Assembly (NCBI GenBank): GCA_045837725.1
Contig: JBEWZL010000219.1
Span: 62,001 to 126,000, forward strand
DNA length: 64,000 nucleotides
Direction of reading: 5' to 3'
Source of the DNA: Vermamoeba vermiformis
Taxonomy: Eukaryota > Tubulinea > Echinamoebida
Position 1 is the stretch's first letter, and every line of letters begins with the position of its first letter. The notes beneath the pieces were generated by a model. That model made no database searches and had not been told where the DNA came from. It saw nothing but the letters and a program-made list of their open reading frames with translations. Positions 1 to 11,900 of this stretch are shown here, piece after piece. The translations under genes were made by a program, and so were the position numbers.

Positions 1-1745
1 AGTATTAAGACGACGAGTACTAATATTGTGTATGATAGATTAAGCCCAGATTGATCACTCAATGGAAGAATTTCTTCAACAAGTGGTACGAGAACGCTGA
101 TGAGCCGATTGATGAAATTGACGGTGTACCATCATATTCTGACGTCAAAATGACTCCTATGCAACAGAGGTACGTAGCTACGACGTTTATGAGTGCAATC
201 TTCTAACAGAGCATTGTTAGATTGTTTTCGTTGATGAACGAGTACGTCGATATTTGCTACAGTGGCCGAACAGTGCAAAACGCCAAACAAATTCGCGGTG
301 CTTATGTCTTGCACACAGTCAACCATTTGTTCAAGACGCGCGATAGAATCTTGAAAAATAACGGAAGATTGCACAGCAACAAAGACTTGGAGTTCAGAGA
401 CCAAGGCTTCACTCGTCCTAAAGTTTTGATCCTTCTGCCAATCAGAAGCGCAGCCTTAGATGTTGTTGAAGATATTTTAAGCTTAATGCCGAAAAATCAG
501 CGCGACAGAGTGCAAAACAAGAAGAAATTCTACGAAGAGTTTTTGGATGCGACGTACACACCTGTGAGACCTAAATTGGGCGAGTGGTTGCAGATCTTCC
601 GAGGCAACACTGACGACAGCTTCAGAATCGGTCTTGCCGTGACAAAGAAGTCCATCAATCTCTATAGCGTAAGTATAATAGCCTGTACGAGTACCTCAAA
701 TCTAACACGTGTCCAGGAATTTTATGGATCCGACATCATTGTTGCGTCACCTTTAGGCCTCCGTCTTGCCATTGAACAGCATGACGATGATCACGACTAC
801 TTGTCTTCCATCGAGCTTACAATTGTTGATCATGCTGACATGCTTCTCATGCAAAACTGGGACCACCTCAAGTTCATCTTTGACAGACTCAACAAGACTC
901 CCAAGAAGCCCGATCACACCGACTTTTCACGCGTTAAACAATGGTACCTAGATGAGCACGCACAGTATTACCGCCAGACATTGGTCTTCAGCGGCGCGTT
1001 AAATATTGACATCAACTCGCTGTTCAACCGCAGCTGCCACAACACGCTGGGCAAGCTCAAGATCAAGCCCAATTACAGCGTTGGTGCCGTGAGTCAAGTT
1101 ATCCCTAAGATCAGACAAATCTTCCATCGCATTGAATGCACGTCTGCCAAACAACTCGATGACGCACGATTCAATTACTTTGTAACGGAAGTTTATCCGC
1201 ACATCAAGACTACACTGCAGCACGGTGTGTTGATCTACATCCCTTCGTACTTCGACTACGTGCGCATCAGAAACTTCTTCAGACAAAAGCAGAAGACTGA
1301 AGAGATTCTGTTCACTCAAACTTGCGAGTAAGTAGCGAATGCGGATTTGGATCCGATCTTCTTACTAATAACTTCGTAGGTACACTTCTGAGGCTAACAT
1401 TTCTCGAGCTCGTTCAAACTTCTACCACGGCAAGCGAGATATCCTGCTTTTCACTGAACGCTTCCATTACTATAACAGGCAAGTAAAACCAAAAGAATGA
1501 AAATCCGGATCTAGGCCTAATTCTTTTTCTTTAGATTTTTCATTCGTGGAATTAAGCACATTATCTTCTATTCGTTACCTGTATTCCCGCACTTCTATCC
1601 AGAAATGGTCAACATGGTTCCAGATGACGGCACCGTTCTCTCAGTGTTCAGCCACTTTGATGCCCTCCAATTAGAACCTGTTGTTGGCACTAAGCGCTGC
1701 GAGCGATTATTATCGTCAGAAAAAGCAACACATTTGTTCTGTTAA
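1..1745 (+). CDS. UTP25: UTP25 / DEF-like SSU processome protein, 5' end outside window
   Basis: This is the C-terminal part of UTP25 (digestive organ expansion factor family), a nucleolar helicase-like protein of the small-subunit processome needed for early 18S rRNA maturation. The frame enters through an intron ending near position 38 and runs through introns 170-220, 669-716, 1328-1379 and one near 1480-1534, all with in-phase joins. Family stretches seen are RPKVLILLPIRSAALDVV, DIIVASPLGLRLA, a degenerate DEAD-like box (TIVDHADMLL), QTLVFSGALNIDINSLF, and near the end HYYNRFFIRGIKHIIFYS and FPEMVNM-like residues. Like the family, it has lost a functional Walker A/DEAD pair, so it is probably not an active helicase. 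The stop is TAA at 1743-1745. Identity is firm; the N-terminal acidic region lies to the left of the window. Confidence 0.92.
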
Positions 1746-1863
1746 TACAAAATAAATTTTGAATTAGATCCCGTAGAATTTTTGGCGGCCAAGTTTTTTT
1801 TCGCAAGTCAAGCTAAAACCGCGTTCCAAAATATTGCGCATTATTATTTTGTACACTGAAAAT

Positions 1864-4800
1864 ATGTCAAAGAGAACCGCAGATGAGATCGGACTTGGAG
1901 ATGAAGAAAGATCCATCAAGAAACAAAAATTAGACGATAATATTAGTCATTTCGATAACCTTCCCATAGAAGCATTATTAACAATATTTTTATGGGTACC
2001 ATATGAAGAATTAGGTAAGCAGATCGGATCGGGATCTCGAAAAATTATTAATTATTAATTTATTACCAAAAAAAAAATAAAATTATTATATGACACGATT
2101 GCCTTCAGCCATACTTGACATATTCTAATAACGATCATTCAGCAAAATGCGCCGTGGTTAATAAATCCTGGGCACATCTGCTTCGGCAGAAAGAGTTATG
2201 GAAGCAGAAAACTATTAAAAAATACGGCATCAGCGTGACAGAAAAGAAAATAGATCCTTTATTGGCTTGTTTGACAGGTATTACTTGCGATCGAACGCGA
2301 TCCGATCTCGATCGTCTAACTTTTTTTCATAGATAATGGAGTTATTCAAGATTGGAGGCGATATTATTTATTAAGGTATCAATGGCAATCATTACACGGC
2401 GATTTTTTAACATTTGATTCGCGATCTAGATCCCTCCTTTCAAAAGTTGTCTCTGTTATTTTTAATTTCGTAACGGACTCTGGATTCAAGGTATGACCAG
2501 GATATATATTATTAATGTTATATATTTAATCCACATTATGCTGATAGAAACCGCCAATTAAGCTGGAAGATGACATTAGCGAAGCCACGATCAAAACTAC
2601 CGTACAATTACTTGCCTATCCTCGCTTCAATATCACTACAGAGTCATTAGAGCTGTATTTATCATATTTCACCGAATTCTTGAAGTTATATATTGACAGC
2701 CGAATGCCCGAGAAGGGCTTAATCCAGATCAGCAAGTTGATCTACGATTTTGTATTATTTGCTTGGAATTTGAACGGCAATGAAACTGCCGGTACTGACC
2801 CGAGAGTTAATGATATATTTGCTAAGTAAGTTAGTTACCTCATTTATATTTATTGAAACTAATTTTTTATCAGATTTGTAGCGGATCTGACTAAGCTATG
2901 TTACTACGCTAATGAGCGTAACTACGGAGTTCAATTATTGTTATCACTATTTGAGATTTGCGTGGTTGGCAGGCTAGTGTACCCCGCACCATTGGCTGAA
3001 GAATTGATGCGCGCAGTATTGACCCTCAGTGCCGTCAACGGCTCACTTGCAAGCGAATGGGTACGTCACTAAACAATTTATATCATTTACTTCTTCGCGT
3101 CAATTAATTCAAAAATAGAGCACCTTTGATGCCAATGTAGATAATAGAGGTGGTACTGAACCCGGACAAAATATTCGTACCGTCATCGAGCCGTTATTTC
3201 AAGACGAGAAGATGAGCGAGATAGCCAATGTGCTGTTGAAAATCGTTCATGAATTCACCTTGCACAGCGACTATCGCATGCGAGCGTGTGCGTTGAGTGC
3301 CCTGAAAACTCTCGGAGTTAACCCTCAATGGCTCGATGAAGCCCTGCCGCGTGTCATAGAGTACGCATCCAAATTTAGCATTCTGAATAGCCCTAATAAT
3401 TATTATTATAGGGAGATATTGCCACTCGTTACTGACCCCTCCAATGCGGTGCGAACAATTGCAGTGGATCTGTTGTACATTGGTTTTGACACCGTACTTG
3501 ACTCGAGCATACAATCCTTGAGCAAGCCTCAATTGCAGAAAATAATCAGCATATTAATCTCTCAAATTGATATTAACTCTACTACAAGGTACTATTGTCG
3601 TCATAATAATCTTATTGAAGCTAACTACTATATATTCAGAATGAAATGCCCGTTGGTGTTGTACACGTTGTTGATTAAGTACAGCGATAATAGATATGAT
3701 TTGTTAAGCGAAGACGATATCAATGCTATTGGCGAGAAGTTATTAGAACTATTGAAGTATCAAATTGAGAAAGGCGAGCACGTTAATGACGTACTGAATG
3801 CGGTGTCAGATACGGCTGGATTTATGCACAGCAGCTTTACTAAAGTAAGTACTAATAGTTTAGTATAATTAGTATTAATTTTTTATTAGTTTTATGAACC
3901 GTTTGTGCGACTGTCTGAGTCACTTTTGAGCAACAACATTGCGAAGAAATCAAACGTTATTACGACTATGACACTATTAGGAGCATCTGTCGGCAAAGAT
4001 ACGTTCAAAAAAGATGTTAAGAAGATGTTAGATGATATTTTGGGCGAGCAGACGATGGAGATCTACCAGCTGGATGATTTCAACAAAGGATATTTCCTAG
4101 CTCACGCAACTCCGCAAATCTACGAGTGCTTGTTAGACGAATTCGACGAATATTTGCCGAAAATTATTCCAATATTGTTGGACACTGCTGAACGAGCCAT
4201 TGAAGTACATCAAGAAGCGATGAATCTGGATGGAGACGACTGGGGCAATGATGTGCCAATGCCTGAGAACATTCAATTAACCGTAAGTGTACGCAATATA
4301 CATGATGCACGTTTATTAATATTTTTGATCAGTTTGAACGTCCTGATGCGGAACAAGCGGATCTGAAACTAGATTCACTTGCGACTTTGATCTTTTTGAT
4401 CAAGAAACTCAATCTTAAATATGCTCCTTTCGTTGAAAGAACTCTCACTACTTTCATAAATATTGCAGCAGCTAGAGAATTGCCTGGCGACAAAAATTGT
4501 AAGTCCAAGAAAATATTTTGTACCGGATCTGACTTTTGAATGTAGCTGTTACAATGTTCAGTCTGCTTAATACACTCTCTGTATTATGTGACATATATTG
4601 CACAACTTCAGTGACTCCTGAGAAGCTCAGAGAGACTTACGACCAAATTATTGAGACGCTTCAAGGCACGTTTTCGGACAACATTATTGACTTTGAATAT
4701 TATTCAGTAGCCCTACAAACTATTAAAGAAGTAAGTAGCCGAGACCTCCTTAATAATAATAATACATATGACTCATCTGCTGAATCAGATATTCAGTAAA

Positions 4801-5989
4801 ATGAAGGGCAAATTCGAGTTCACGCAAGAACACATGGTGGAACTGTTAGACTGGTTGATGGAAGTAGTCGATCTCGTGGACTTCAATCACGATGATCATG
4901 CTGCTGGCACTGATATAGCGAACGATCAAATCAATACTGATCGCGAGGTAAGTGCTGGATCGAGCAGTTTGAAAAATAGAGAAATTTATTTTTAATTATT
5001 TACTAATGATTATTATATTTAAGATTGACGAAACTTTGGTATCAATCATCGATCTGAATAAGGATGCTTTCTTAGAAGCGTTCAAGACGCATCCGTTCAG
5101 AGAATGGATCACGGATCGAACAGTGCATTCAGGCATCGCTGACCTAAGCGTGCACGAGCAACATAATGCCGCAGTATTCCTCGATATTATTGCCGAGAAA
5201 TATGGCGATGAAGTCTGGGAGTACGTTAAACCTGCTTTGGTTTCTATCACCACCAAGATTACAACACCGGATCCGTACCTGCGGCAATCGATCGTGTTTG
5301 CTATTGGTACTCTCGTTCAACACTTTACAAACAAAGTAGAGAAAACTATACCAAGTAAGTTTCGATTTTTTCTGCGGATGTGTACAGCCGAGCTAATCCG
5401 GATCAATTTTGTAGCTTTCGTTGAAAAGCTTGTGGAGGCTTACAATTTGCCAAACAAGGCACAAAATGACTCATTAAGTGCTACCGACAATGTTATTAGT
5501 ACATTAATGAAGATTTGGGCAGTAAAGCCTGGATCGTCCGACTTCAAGCAGATCTTCGGTATTGTACTGGAGTGGGGCCCGCTCAGAGAAGACGTTGATG
5601 AAGCAAAATACGTTCATCCAGTATTGTTGAAGACTATACTAGAGTAAGTGAAAGGAATTTATGACAGAAGATCAGATCCAATTGCTGATCTTAAAACGGT
5701 ACGCGGCCTAATCCATTATTATAGGAATCCTAAGCTCGTACTTGACGGAGAAGATAGACTACGGCTATTTATTTTGTATATTATTGGCTTACTCTCCAAG
5801 CCAATGTACGTCAAAGAAGAGCAATTGCGGCAGTTAATTGTGTCTTCGTGGACTTTGGTCAGATCTACATTCAGCGAAGAGTTTAATAACGTACTCAGCC
5901 AATTGAACGACATGCAAAAGAATATGCTAGAAAAAGCGATAGAGAAAGGCGAGTGGCCCGTTTATGAAGACAAAAAGGATAAAAAATAA
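1864..5989 (+). CDS. F-box domain fused to importin-5/Kap121-like karyopherin beta
   Basis: The start ATG at 1864 begins a short basic leader (KRTADEIG, IKKQK) followed by a clear F-box (FDNLPIEALLTIFLWVPYEE, then AKCAVVNKSWAHLLRQKELW). The frame continues through about a dozen short introns into roughly 1000 residues of HEAT-type helical repeats. The end matches importin-5/Kap121: LRQSIVFAIGTLVQHF, then SATDNVISTLMKIWAVKPG and the closing EEFNNVLSQLNDMQKNML. Known family role: karyopherins of this type carry ribosomal proteins and histones into the nucleus; F-box proteins dock on SKP1 in SCF ubiquitin ligases. The F-box sits where the Ran-binding importin-N repeats normally lie, so Ran control may be altered (inference). 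No stop or start codon separates the two parts. Estimated length is about 1140 aa. One intron (4948-5023) ends in an unusual AAG. Confidence 0.85.
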
Positions 5990-6042
5990 AAATATTCCAA
6001 AGCGTGTAGTCAATGCGAAAAGATTTTTATGTTCACTTGCCT

Positions 6043-6520
6043 TTAGTCCACTATGTGATCGAATTGCTTCGTAGACAGCGATTCGATTCTTAACTTTTGC
6101 CTTAGTTGTGGATCAGCAGAACTGGCTCGCCTAAGCTCCATGCTATACGCACCACTTGCTTCGTTCATGTCAAAGCCTACAACTATATGTAAATAACTAG
6201 TATTTATTTCCACGTTCACTTTCTATGGCATTCTCTTGACTGAGTGTACAAATGAACAGGATAAATCAGATTTTATGGCTCGCGATTTCGGCAGGTCACG
6301 GGCCAAAAAATATAGACCTCTAATTCCTAACACAGATCAAAAAGCTGTACTTGGTCGAGCTGTAGAAGGACAGCTTAGGCATGCCATAATAAGCAGACTT
6401 CGAGGACACGTAAAGGATCTTGACCTGGAGTCTTGCGAAATTCGGGCAAAGAAAGATCAGGTACTTGTTGCCCTTGACGTTCGGCTCGTACGCGTCGTAG
6501 AAGAACGAGTCAAGTTTTCT
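6043..6520 (-). CDS. ADF/cofilin-like coding stretch, gene model unresolved
   Basis: On the minus strand, 6520 down to 6320 reads as a protein-like segment with strongly C/G-ending codons (GAC, TTC, TAC, AAG, ATC), as expected of a highly expressed gene. Its DAYEPNVKGNKYLIFLCP then ARLQVKILYVSSK resembles the actin-depolymerising factor core (SKLVFxxWxPDxAxVKxKMxYASSK). A second minus-strand exon, 6196-6043, reads IVVGFDMNEASGAYSMEL ... STKQFDHIVD and stop. The parts do not join cleanly. A candidate start near 6565 reads MCSLEPRLGSG...RRLKK but is one base out of frame at an A run (6515-6518). A minus-strand TATA-like box (TATAAAAAG) lies at 6635-6643. The antisense plus-strand frame 6275-6538 is also open and was judged a shadow. 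The ADF assignment is tentative, and the two exons may belong to different genes. Confidence 0.35.
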
Positions 6521-6889
6521 TCAGACGTCTGGAAATAACTGCACCCGATCCCAAGCGTGGTTCAAGTGAGCACATCCACTTCGGTAATAAATAAGCTATC
6601 CAGTTGCAGTGAATTGTATATGAATGATTACTTACTTTTTATACGCACGTATAAGAGGTTTTCTTCGTGTGAGTGATTATAGTACAAATAATTAATTTGT
6701 ACTGCCGCATCGATCAATCCTTATCCGTCTCGCGGTTTTTCTTATTCCTTTAGAACTTGGTTGTCATATTATCATTCCTTCATGCACATTATTGAACACC
6801 AATTGTAGTACAATTTGTCAATCTTTAAAGTCAAATTCGCAATTACGATTCGATGCGGAATTTGGACAGTACTAACACTTCAGCGCTAT

Positions 6890-7345
6890 AGGACCACAAT
6901 GACATAATATGCTTCTTGGGGACGCTACAGAATGCAAAATACAGCGAGTTTGAACGTTTTCCGTTATAAATTAGTTTCGCGGATGTACTCGTGAAAGTAC
7001 TTTTATTTGAGTGTACAATTACAAAATTGGCGTCAAGCCTAATACAATGATCCACTAATGTTACATTAATAATCTACTAATACATTTGACTCGGTGAGTC
7101 TGAGAAACGATTTAGTAGTAGGTATTGTAGCTATTAGCAGTGTCTCGCGTTCCAATGTTGGTGTTCTCGGTGGAGGTAGTACCAGTGTTGTTGTTAGAGT
7201 TGTCAACAACAAAAAGGTCGCTGACAGTAGTAGGAGAGTAGTAGTACCGTCGCCATCCCCCGCAAATTAATTTGAGTTCCGCTAATAGGCCGAACACCGC
7301 CCATCTTGAAGTGTTTTAGGAAAATTGTTGTTGTGAGTTGAAAGA
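6890..7345. repeat. Segmental duplication, copy A
   Basis: This segment and 7710-8120 are diverged direct copies about 0.8 kb apart. The best-kept block starts GAGAAACGATTTAGTAGTAG and runs about 125 bp (7102-7225 against 7841-7970). Flanking similarity includes AGCGAGTTTGAACGTTTT near 6950 and near 7770, and CCCATC(T/G)TGAAGTGT at the other end. Each copy contains one minus-strand micro-gene with its 3' flank and some of its 5' flank, so this is a tandem gene duplication rather than a transposon. No terminal inverted repeats or target-site duplication were seen. Confidence 0.8.
7112..7304 (-). pseudogene. Paralogue A of Asn/Thr-rich micro-protein, frame broken
   Basis: Copy A of the tandem pair. 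The start context CTTCAAGATGGGC at 7304 and the ending NTNIGTRDTANSYNTYY plus TAA (7112-7114) match copy B. The start-to-stop distance is 193 nt, which is not a multiple of three, so the N-terminal frame (MGGVRPISGTQINLRG) does not run into the C-terminal frame (LFVVDNSNNNTGTTSTENTN). Either one net base was gained (or two lost) after duplication, or a short intron or consensus error is hidden here. The N-terminal half is the more diverged part. Function is unknown. Confidence 0.55.
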
Positions 7346-7404
7346 AAAAAAAGCCCCGGGGGAGGACCCTCGGTATGAAACGGATTTTCTCGGCAGCAGT
7401 CACT

Positions 7405-7700
7405 GAGCAAAAAAGCACAAAATAGGAGACCGGTCCTATGGAAAAAAAATGGAGAATCCACGTTGGAGCTCCGCGCGCCGAAAATTCATCTGACCACCCC
7501 AACGCCGCGTACCGGCCGGACACGCCGCGTCGGGGAAAAGAAGCGACCCGTGATCTCCAGCCCTGGCCGCAGCGAGTGCGTCCGAAGATGCACTCAAATG
7601 GGGTCGCCTATTGTGTTGCCCTTTGCTAGGTTGAGCGAAAAATGACCCCCCGCCACGGGGAGGACGCCACACATCCGTGAACACGAGCCGAGGTGGAGTG
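7405..7700. other. GC-rich island between the two micro-gene copies
   Basis: About 300 bp with clearly higher G+C than the AT-rich neighbours, including runs such as CCGCGTACCGGCCGGACACG and GACCCCCCGCCACGGGGAGG. It lies outside the duplicated homology, upstream of copy A. Open frames cross it on both strands, but none looks like a protein I recognise and no splice pattern supports them. CCCCGGGGGAGG near 7353 and CCACGGGG near 7653 could form local hairpins. Origin unknown: promoter CpG-type island, structured RNA or foreign insertion are all possible. Confidence 0.4.
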
Positions 7701-7709
7701 AGACAAGCC

Positions 7710-8120
7710 TAGGACCACAGTAACAAAATTGCTTCTTAATAACGCACGGAATGTAAAAGAGCGAGTTTGAACGTTTTACGTCACAAATATTGCGGGATGA
7801 CTGTGAAGTATTTTTTTGAGTAAAATAGACCTGAACTTTAGTTGAGAAACGATTTAGTAGTAGGTATTGTAGATATTAGCAGTGTCTCGCGTTCCAATGT
7901 TGGTGTTCTCGTTGTAAGTACCGTTACTAGTGTTGTTGCCAGTGTTGTTAGAGTTGTCAACAATAAAAATGACTTGTTCGGTGACCGTAGAACCGGTACC
8001 GTCGTCATTGCCGTAAAAGCTAAGTGCACTAACGCTAACAGTCTGCCTGCCTGCTACAATGCCCATCGTGAAGTGTGGAAATGTGTTGTGGTGTTGTTGA
8101 GTTTGAAAGATAAAATTTAG
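7710..8120. repeat. Segmental duplication, copy B
   Basis: Second copy of the segment at 6890-7345, in the same orientation. It carries the intact minus-strand micro-gene 7854-8066. Similarity continues upstream of the gene into a stretch with TTTCCCGACAACCCGAAGTATG near 8190, which echoes GGACCCTCGGTATGAAACGG near 7365, so part of the promoter was duplicated too. Confidence 0.75.
7854..8066 (-). CDS. Asn/Thr-rich 70-residue micro-protein (intact paralogue B)
   Basis: A complete 70-codon frame from ATG at 8066 to TAA at 7854-7856. The protein starts MGIVAGRQTVSVSALSFYG, has a central hydrophobic patch TEQVIFIVDNSNN, and ends in an Asn/Thr-rich tail (NENTNIGTRDTAN, IYNTYY). Codons are mainly the C-ending ones used by highly expressed genes (AAC, GAC, ACC, TAC). 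There is no signal peptide and no family I recognise. Conservation of start context and tail with the neighbouring copy A supports a real gene. Several NxT/NxS sequons occur, but no secretion signal accompanies them. Confidence 0.6.
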   Translation of the reverse strand: MGIVAGRQTVSVSALSFYGNDDGTGSTVTEQVIFIVDNSNNTGNNTSNGTYNENTNIGTRDTANIYNTYY

Positions 8121-8914
8121 TCACGTCAAGTCGGGAATCGCCTGAAGTGTTTTCTAAAAGGAGGCTCGGGGGTTTTTTTTTCCCGACAACCCGAAGTATG
8201 ACAGGTCTGAAAATTTTTGTCGCCTTTACGTAGAATTATTCCTCGCCAGCTACTGCTATTATTGGCGTTTCTTTTTGACACGTGTTGTGGACTCGTGCTT
8301 TAAACAGTGAGTCAGAAACGAGTACAAAAAGATAAACTGAAGAATTGTAAGTTACATTAGCTATATAATACTATGATAGATCGGGGGTTTGGCGATGCAT
8401 TCTGTTTACAATCGATGAAACGAAATCTGCCGCGGATTTGCTGAGTTCCCTATTTACTTCTTTTGGCCTGATATAAAGCATTAGCTAATTATTAAGTAAA
8501 TGAAACGAACTAAGCAGAAATTCCTTTACGCTACTAAAGAATAAATAATTATACGTAAAATTTGTTCTGATCCCAAAGAACATTACAAATTATACGTATA
8601 ATTCGGATAAATTATTAATAATAAAGATTACCATCTTTTTTTCATTTTCTGTTGGCTCTGAGGCCTCAGATCTCAAAGCTATCTCATAGCTATCCGCAAC
8701 GTTTGCTTTGTTCACGCCAAGCTACAACTATAATATAGTATAAATCTAGTCAATTACTTTCGGTGGCATTTCACTTGCTGAGTGGACATGAAAATGAACC
8801 TGTAGTGTAGTTCTCAAGCCGACGCCAAAAATATCAGTGCTATCGCTGTATTTGACAGGTCGGCAATAAAAACGTTAAAATTAGCGAAGATCATTTCACG
8901 ATTAAATTAGGAAG
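8121..8914. other. Intergenic, promoter side of micro-gene B and of the beta-helix gene
   Basis: About 800 bp of mostly AT-rich sequence between divergent genes. It holds a T-run with CCCGACAACCCG near 8190 that continues the segmental duplication, and an AT-rich block near 8470-8640 with ATTATACGTATAATT-like repeats. I see no convincing exon, RNA gene or repeat here. Confidence 0.4.
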
Positions 8915-11900
8915 ATGAAAGCCACATTAGTCCTTGTGATTTTGGGCTTCGTTTCGCTTTCTACCGCGTTCGAAATCTTCGTGGCACCAAACGGAAATGA
9001 CAACTGGAGCGGATCGCTTGCTGAACCTACTTCAAGTGATGGCCCGCTTCAGACGTTAGGACGAGCACAGAGTTTATTGCGCGAGTTGAAGCAGAACGGA
9101 TCTTTGCCCAGCGAAACCATTTTCGTCACTCTGAGAGAAGGAGATTATCGCATTCAGCAAACTTGGGCCTTTACTGCAGCTGATTCAGGACTTACAACGG
9201 CCACTCCTATAATTTATCGGTAAATATTGAACAGAATCTCGAAGTTGAACAATCACGGTGACATCCGTGACGGATTAGGCTTCCAACCCGATTTTCGGAC
9301 TTAACCCAATTAAAAATAGGTCCTCCGCTTATTTTCGATATTATTTCTGAACCTGTTCTTTTTTAGGAATTACAACGGAGAGAAAGTTCGTGTTCTTGGA
9401 TCTGCTCAATTAACTGGCTGGACCAAAGCGACGAACAACGCTTATATTCCAGATATTACTAATGTATTGCAAGTATGTGGCGAGCCCGTCGCAAATATCT
9501 TGGCATTGAACGGAAACAAAACATTCCACTCGCTTTTTGTGAATGGTGAGCGAGCAGTTAGATCCAGAATACCCAACAACAACGATGTATTAATTTGGGT
9601 GACTTCATTCACAAATCCGCAAGTAAACATCTCAGATCCAGCGGGCAAGACAGGTACACAAAATCTTCCGGTTTTTTTTTGTTTTTAAAATAATTTACTT
9701 GCTTGCCACAAGAATTTATTACTTTTAATACTGCCTATTTTATGGCAATTTAGAATTTTTGTCGATTTAGCTAAGCTAATTTTTTTAATTCTGATCAGGC
9801 TTCGTTTTCCGCGGGAACGATTTGAATCCGAACTGGTACAACCTCAATGACGTTAATTTGATCTATTACTATGCATGGACCACCGAGTACAACTGGATCA
9901 AGTCCATTGACACGAGCAACAATTCCGTCTTCTTCAGCACACCTTCATCTATCGTGCCAGGCGGTTGGAACTACAACAAACGATATTACGTCGAGAACGT
10001 GCTCGAAGCATTAGATCAGCCGCACGAATGGTACCTCGATGCCGCGAACAACTGCGTGTACTACTATCCGACTGCTTGGGAGGACATGAACTCGATCCAA
10101 GTTGAAGTACCACTCGTGCAGTTCTTAGTGCGCCTCACTGGTGCCGCGAACATTCAGTTCCAAGGCATCGAATTCGCCAACTCTGATTGGCAGGTGTACA
10201 GATCCAGCAACCAAGTCTTCGGCGCCTCGCAATCAGCGTCGAACCCAAGCTTAGCTGGCATGATTTATCTGACTGGCACGAGCAACATCGTGTTTGACTC
10301 GGTGACTATTGCCAACACAGCGACATACGGCGTGTACGTGGACAGTTCTAACTACTTCAAGGTAAGTATAAAGAAGTATACAGCGGGATCTTTATGCAGG
10401 TCTAACGTCCTGTCATTAGCTCACCAACAGTCATTTGTATAATTTGGGTGCAGGAGGTGTGTGGACAGGTGGACAGACGAGCTATTCGGTCATTGAGAAC
10501 AATTACATTCACACGGGCAGTCGTGTTTTCTACGCTGGTGCGGGCATTCTGTTGCAGACAGGCTCGCACAACATTATCAAAAACAACGAAGTTGCCGACC
10601 TCTATTACACGGCAGTGAGCGTTGGCTGGCAGTGGGGCTACGGCGCTACAACTGCCTGGAACAACAGCGTAACCAACAACTATCTGCATCACATCGGACA
10701 GAACGTACTCAGCGACATGGGCGGTACTTACACATTGGGGTATGTTTGAAGGCGTAAAGCTATCTGCTGTTCGATATTAACCAGGCTATTAGTGTCTCGC
10801 CAATGACTGAGATCAAACAAAATCACATCCACACTATCTACGGCTTCAGTTACGGAGGTTGGGGTGCTTACAACGATGAAGGCTCGTCGCACATTGTCAC
10901 TTCCAAGAACATCATCTGGGACACTAGTACGTACCAGACACATGTTGCTCTGAGTCTCTAATCACTTTGACAGACAGCGAGACAGTCTTCATTCACTACG
11001 GAGCCAATCTCACGGCCACTGAAAATGTGCTCGTTCCTGGTGCAAACAACGCCTTCCAAAACTCGCGAGACGGCAATAGCGATTGGGACTGGACTATTTA
11101 CAAGAACGTAAGTACTTACACAATCAACGTCAATTGATAACACATTGACTAGACCGTGCTGCTCCTCACTGGCTATGCTTACGGTGCCATGACTCCGACA
11201 TCAAATTGGACCACGAACTCGAACTTGTTCCTCGATATGGGCTGTCCTCATGGCATTAGTGCTCGTTATCCTTCGTCGAACTTGTCGGATTGGCAACAAA
11301 AGACTGGCAATGACTTGGACTCAATCTTACTTCCATTCAGTCGTTCAAATGTCCAAGCCATACAAAATGGCGACATGTCTTCGCTGCCTAAAGCTCAATT
11401 GCAAACACTTGGCATTGATCTTCCTGACCTCAGTGCTATCGGACTTCAATCAAGCATGTTGACGTACGTGTCTTGTGCAACTTTTCTATTATTTGCTAAT
11501 TATCCCTACAGCTTGAAACAAAGCTTTAAGATTGACACCTGCCGCCCTCTCAAAGACTACAACTTTGATTTTGAATTGTTTGAAGTGGCAGAGTCGTGGG
11601 GTGGTGTGTTGTTCACCGTGACACGTGACAGCGCTGCGCTTGGCCCGTGGATCGACGGTGGCCAACCCTCCGCAACAGCAGGAAAGCGAAGTCTGTGGTT
11701 CCAATCTCAAACGCAGAACACGCCAGGAATGACACTGCAGCCCACGCGTCAGATGGACGGCACTACAGATGTCACCTTTGACTTGTACTTGAACTCGTCG
11801 GATGCAGGCTTCCAAGTGGATGCTCGTGGTCAATGGGGCGGACCTCTGTTAGTCATTCAAAATCAAAATCTCACGTTGTCAGGTAAGCACGAGCTCTGGT

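Noticed and set aside
6236-6538. Plus-strand open frame of 100 codons
   Set aside because: No start codon before residue 14, no splice or family support, and the minus strand has much stronger codon bias and an ADF-like core; treated as antisense shadow.
6890-8120. Direct repeat pair as a possible transposable element or LTR pair
   Set aside because: No terminal inverted repeats, no target-site duplication, no transposase or reverse transcriptase between; each copy contains a small gene, so gene duplication is simpler.
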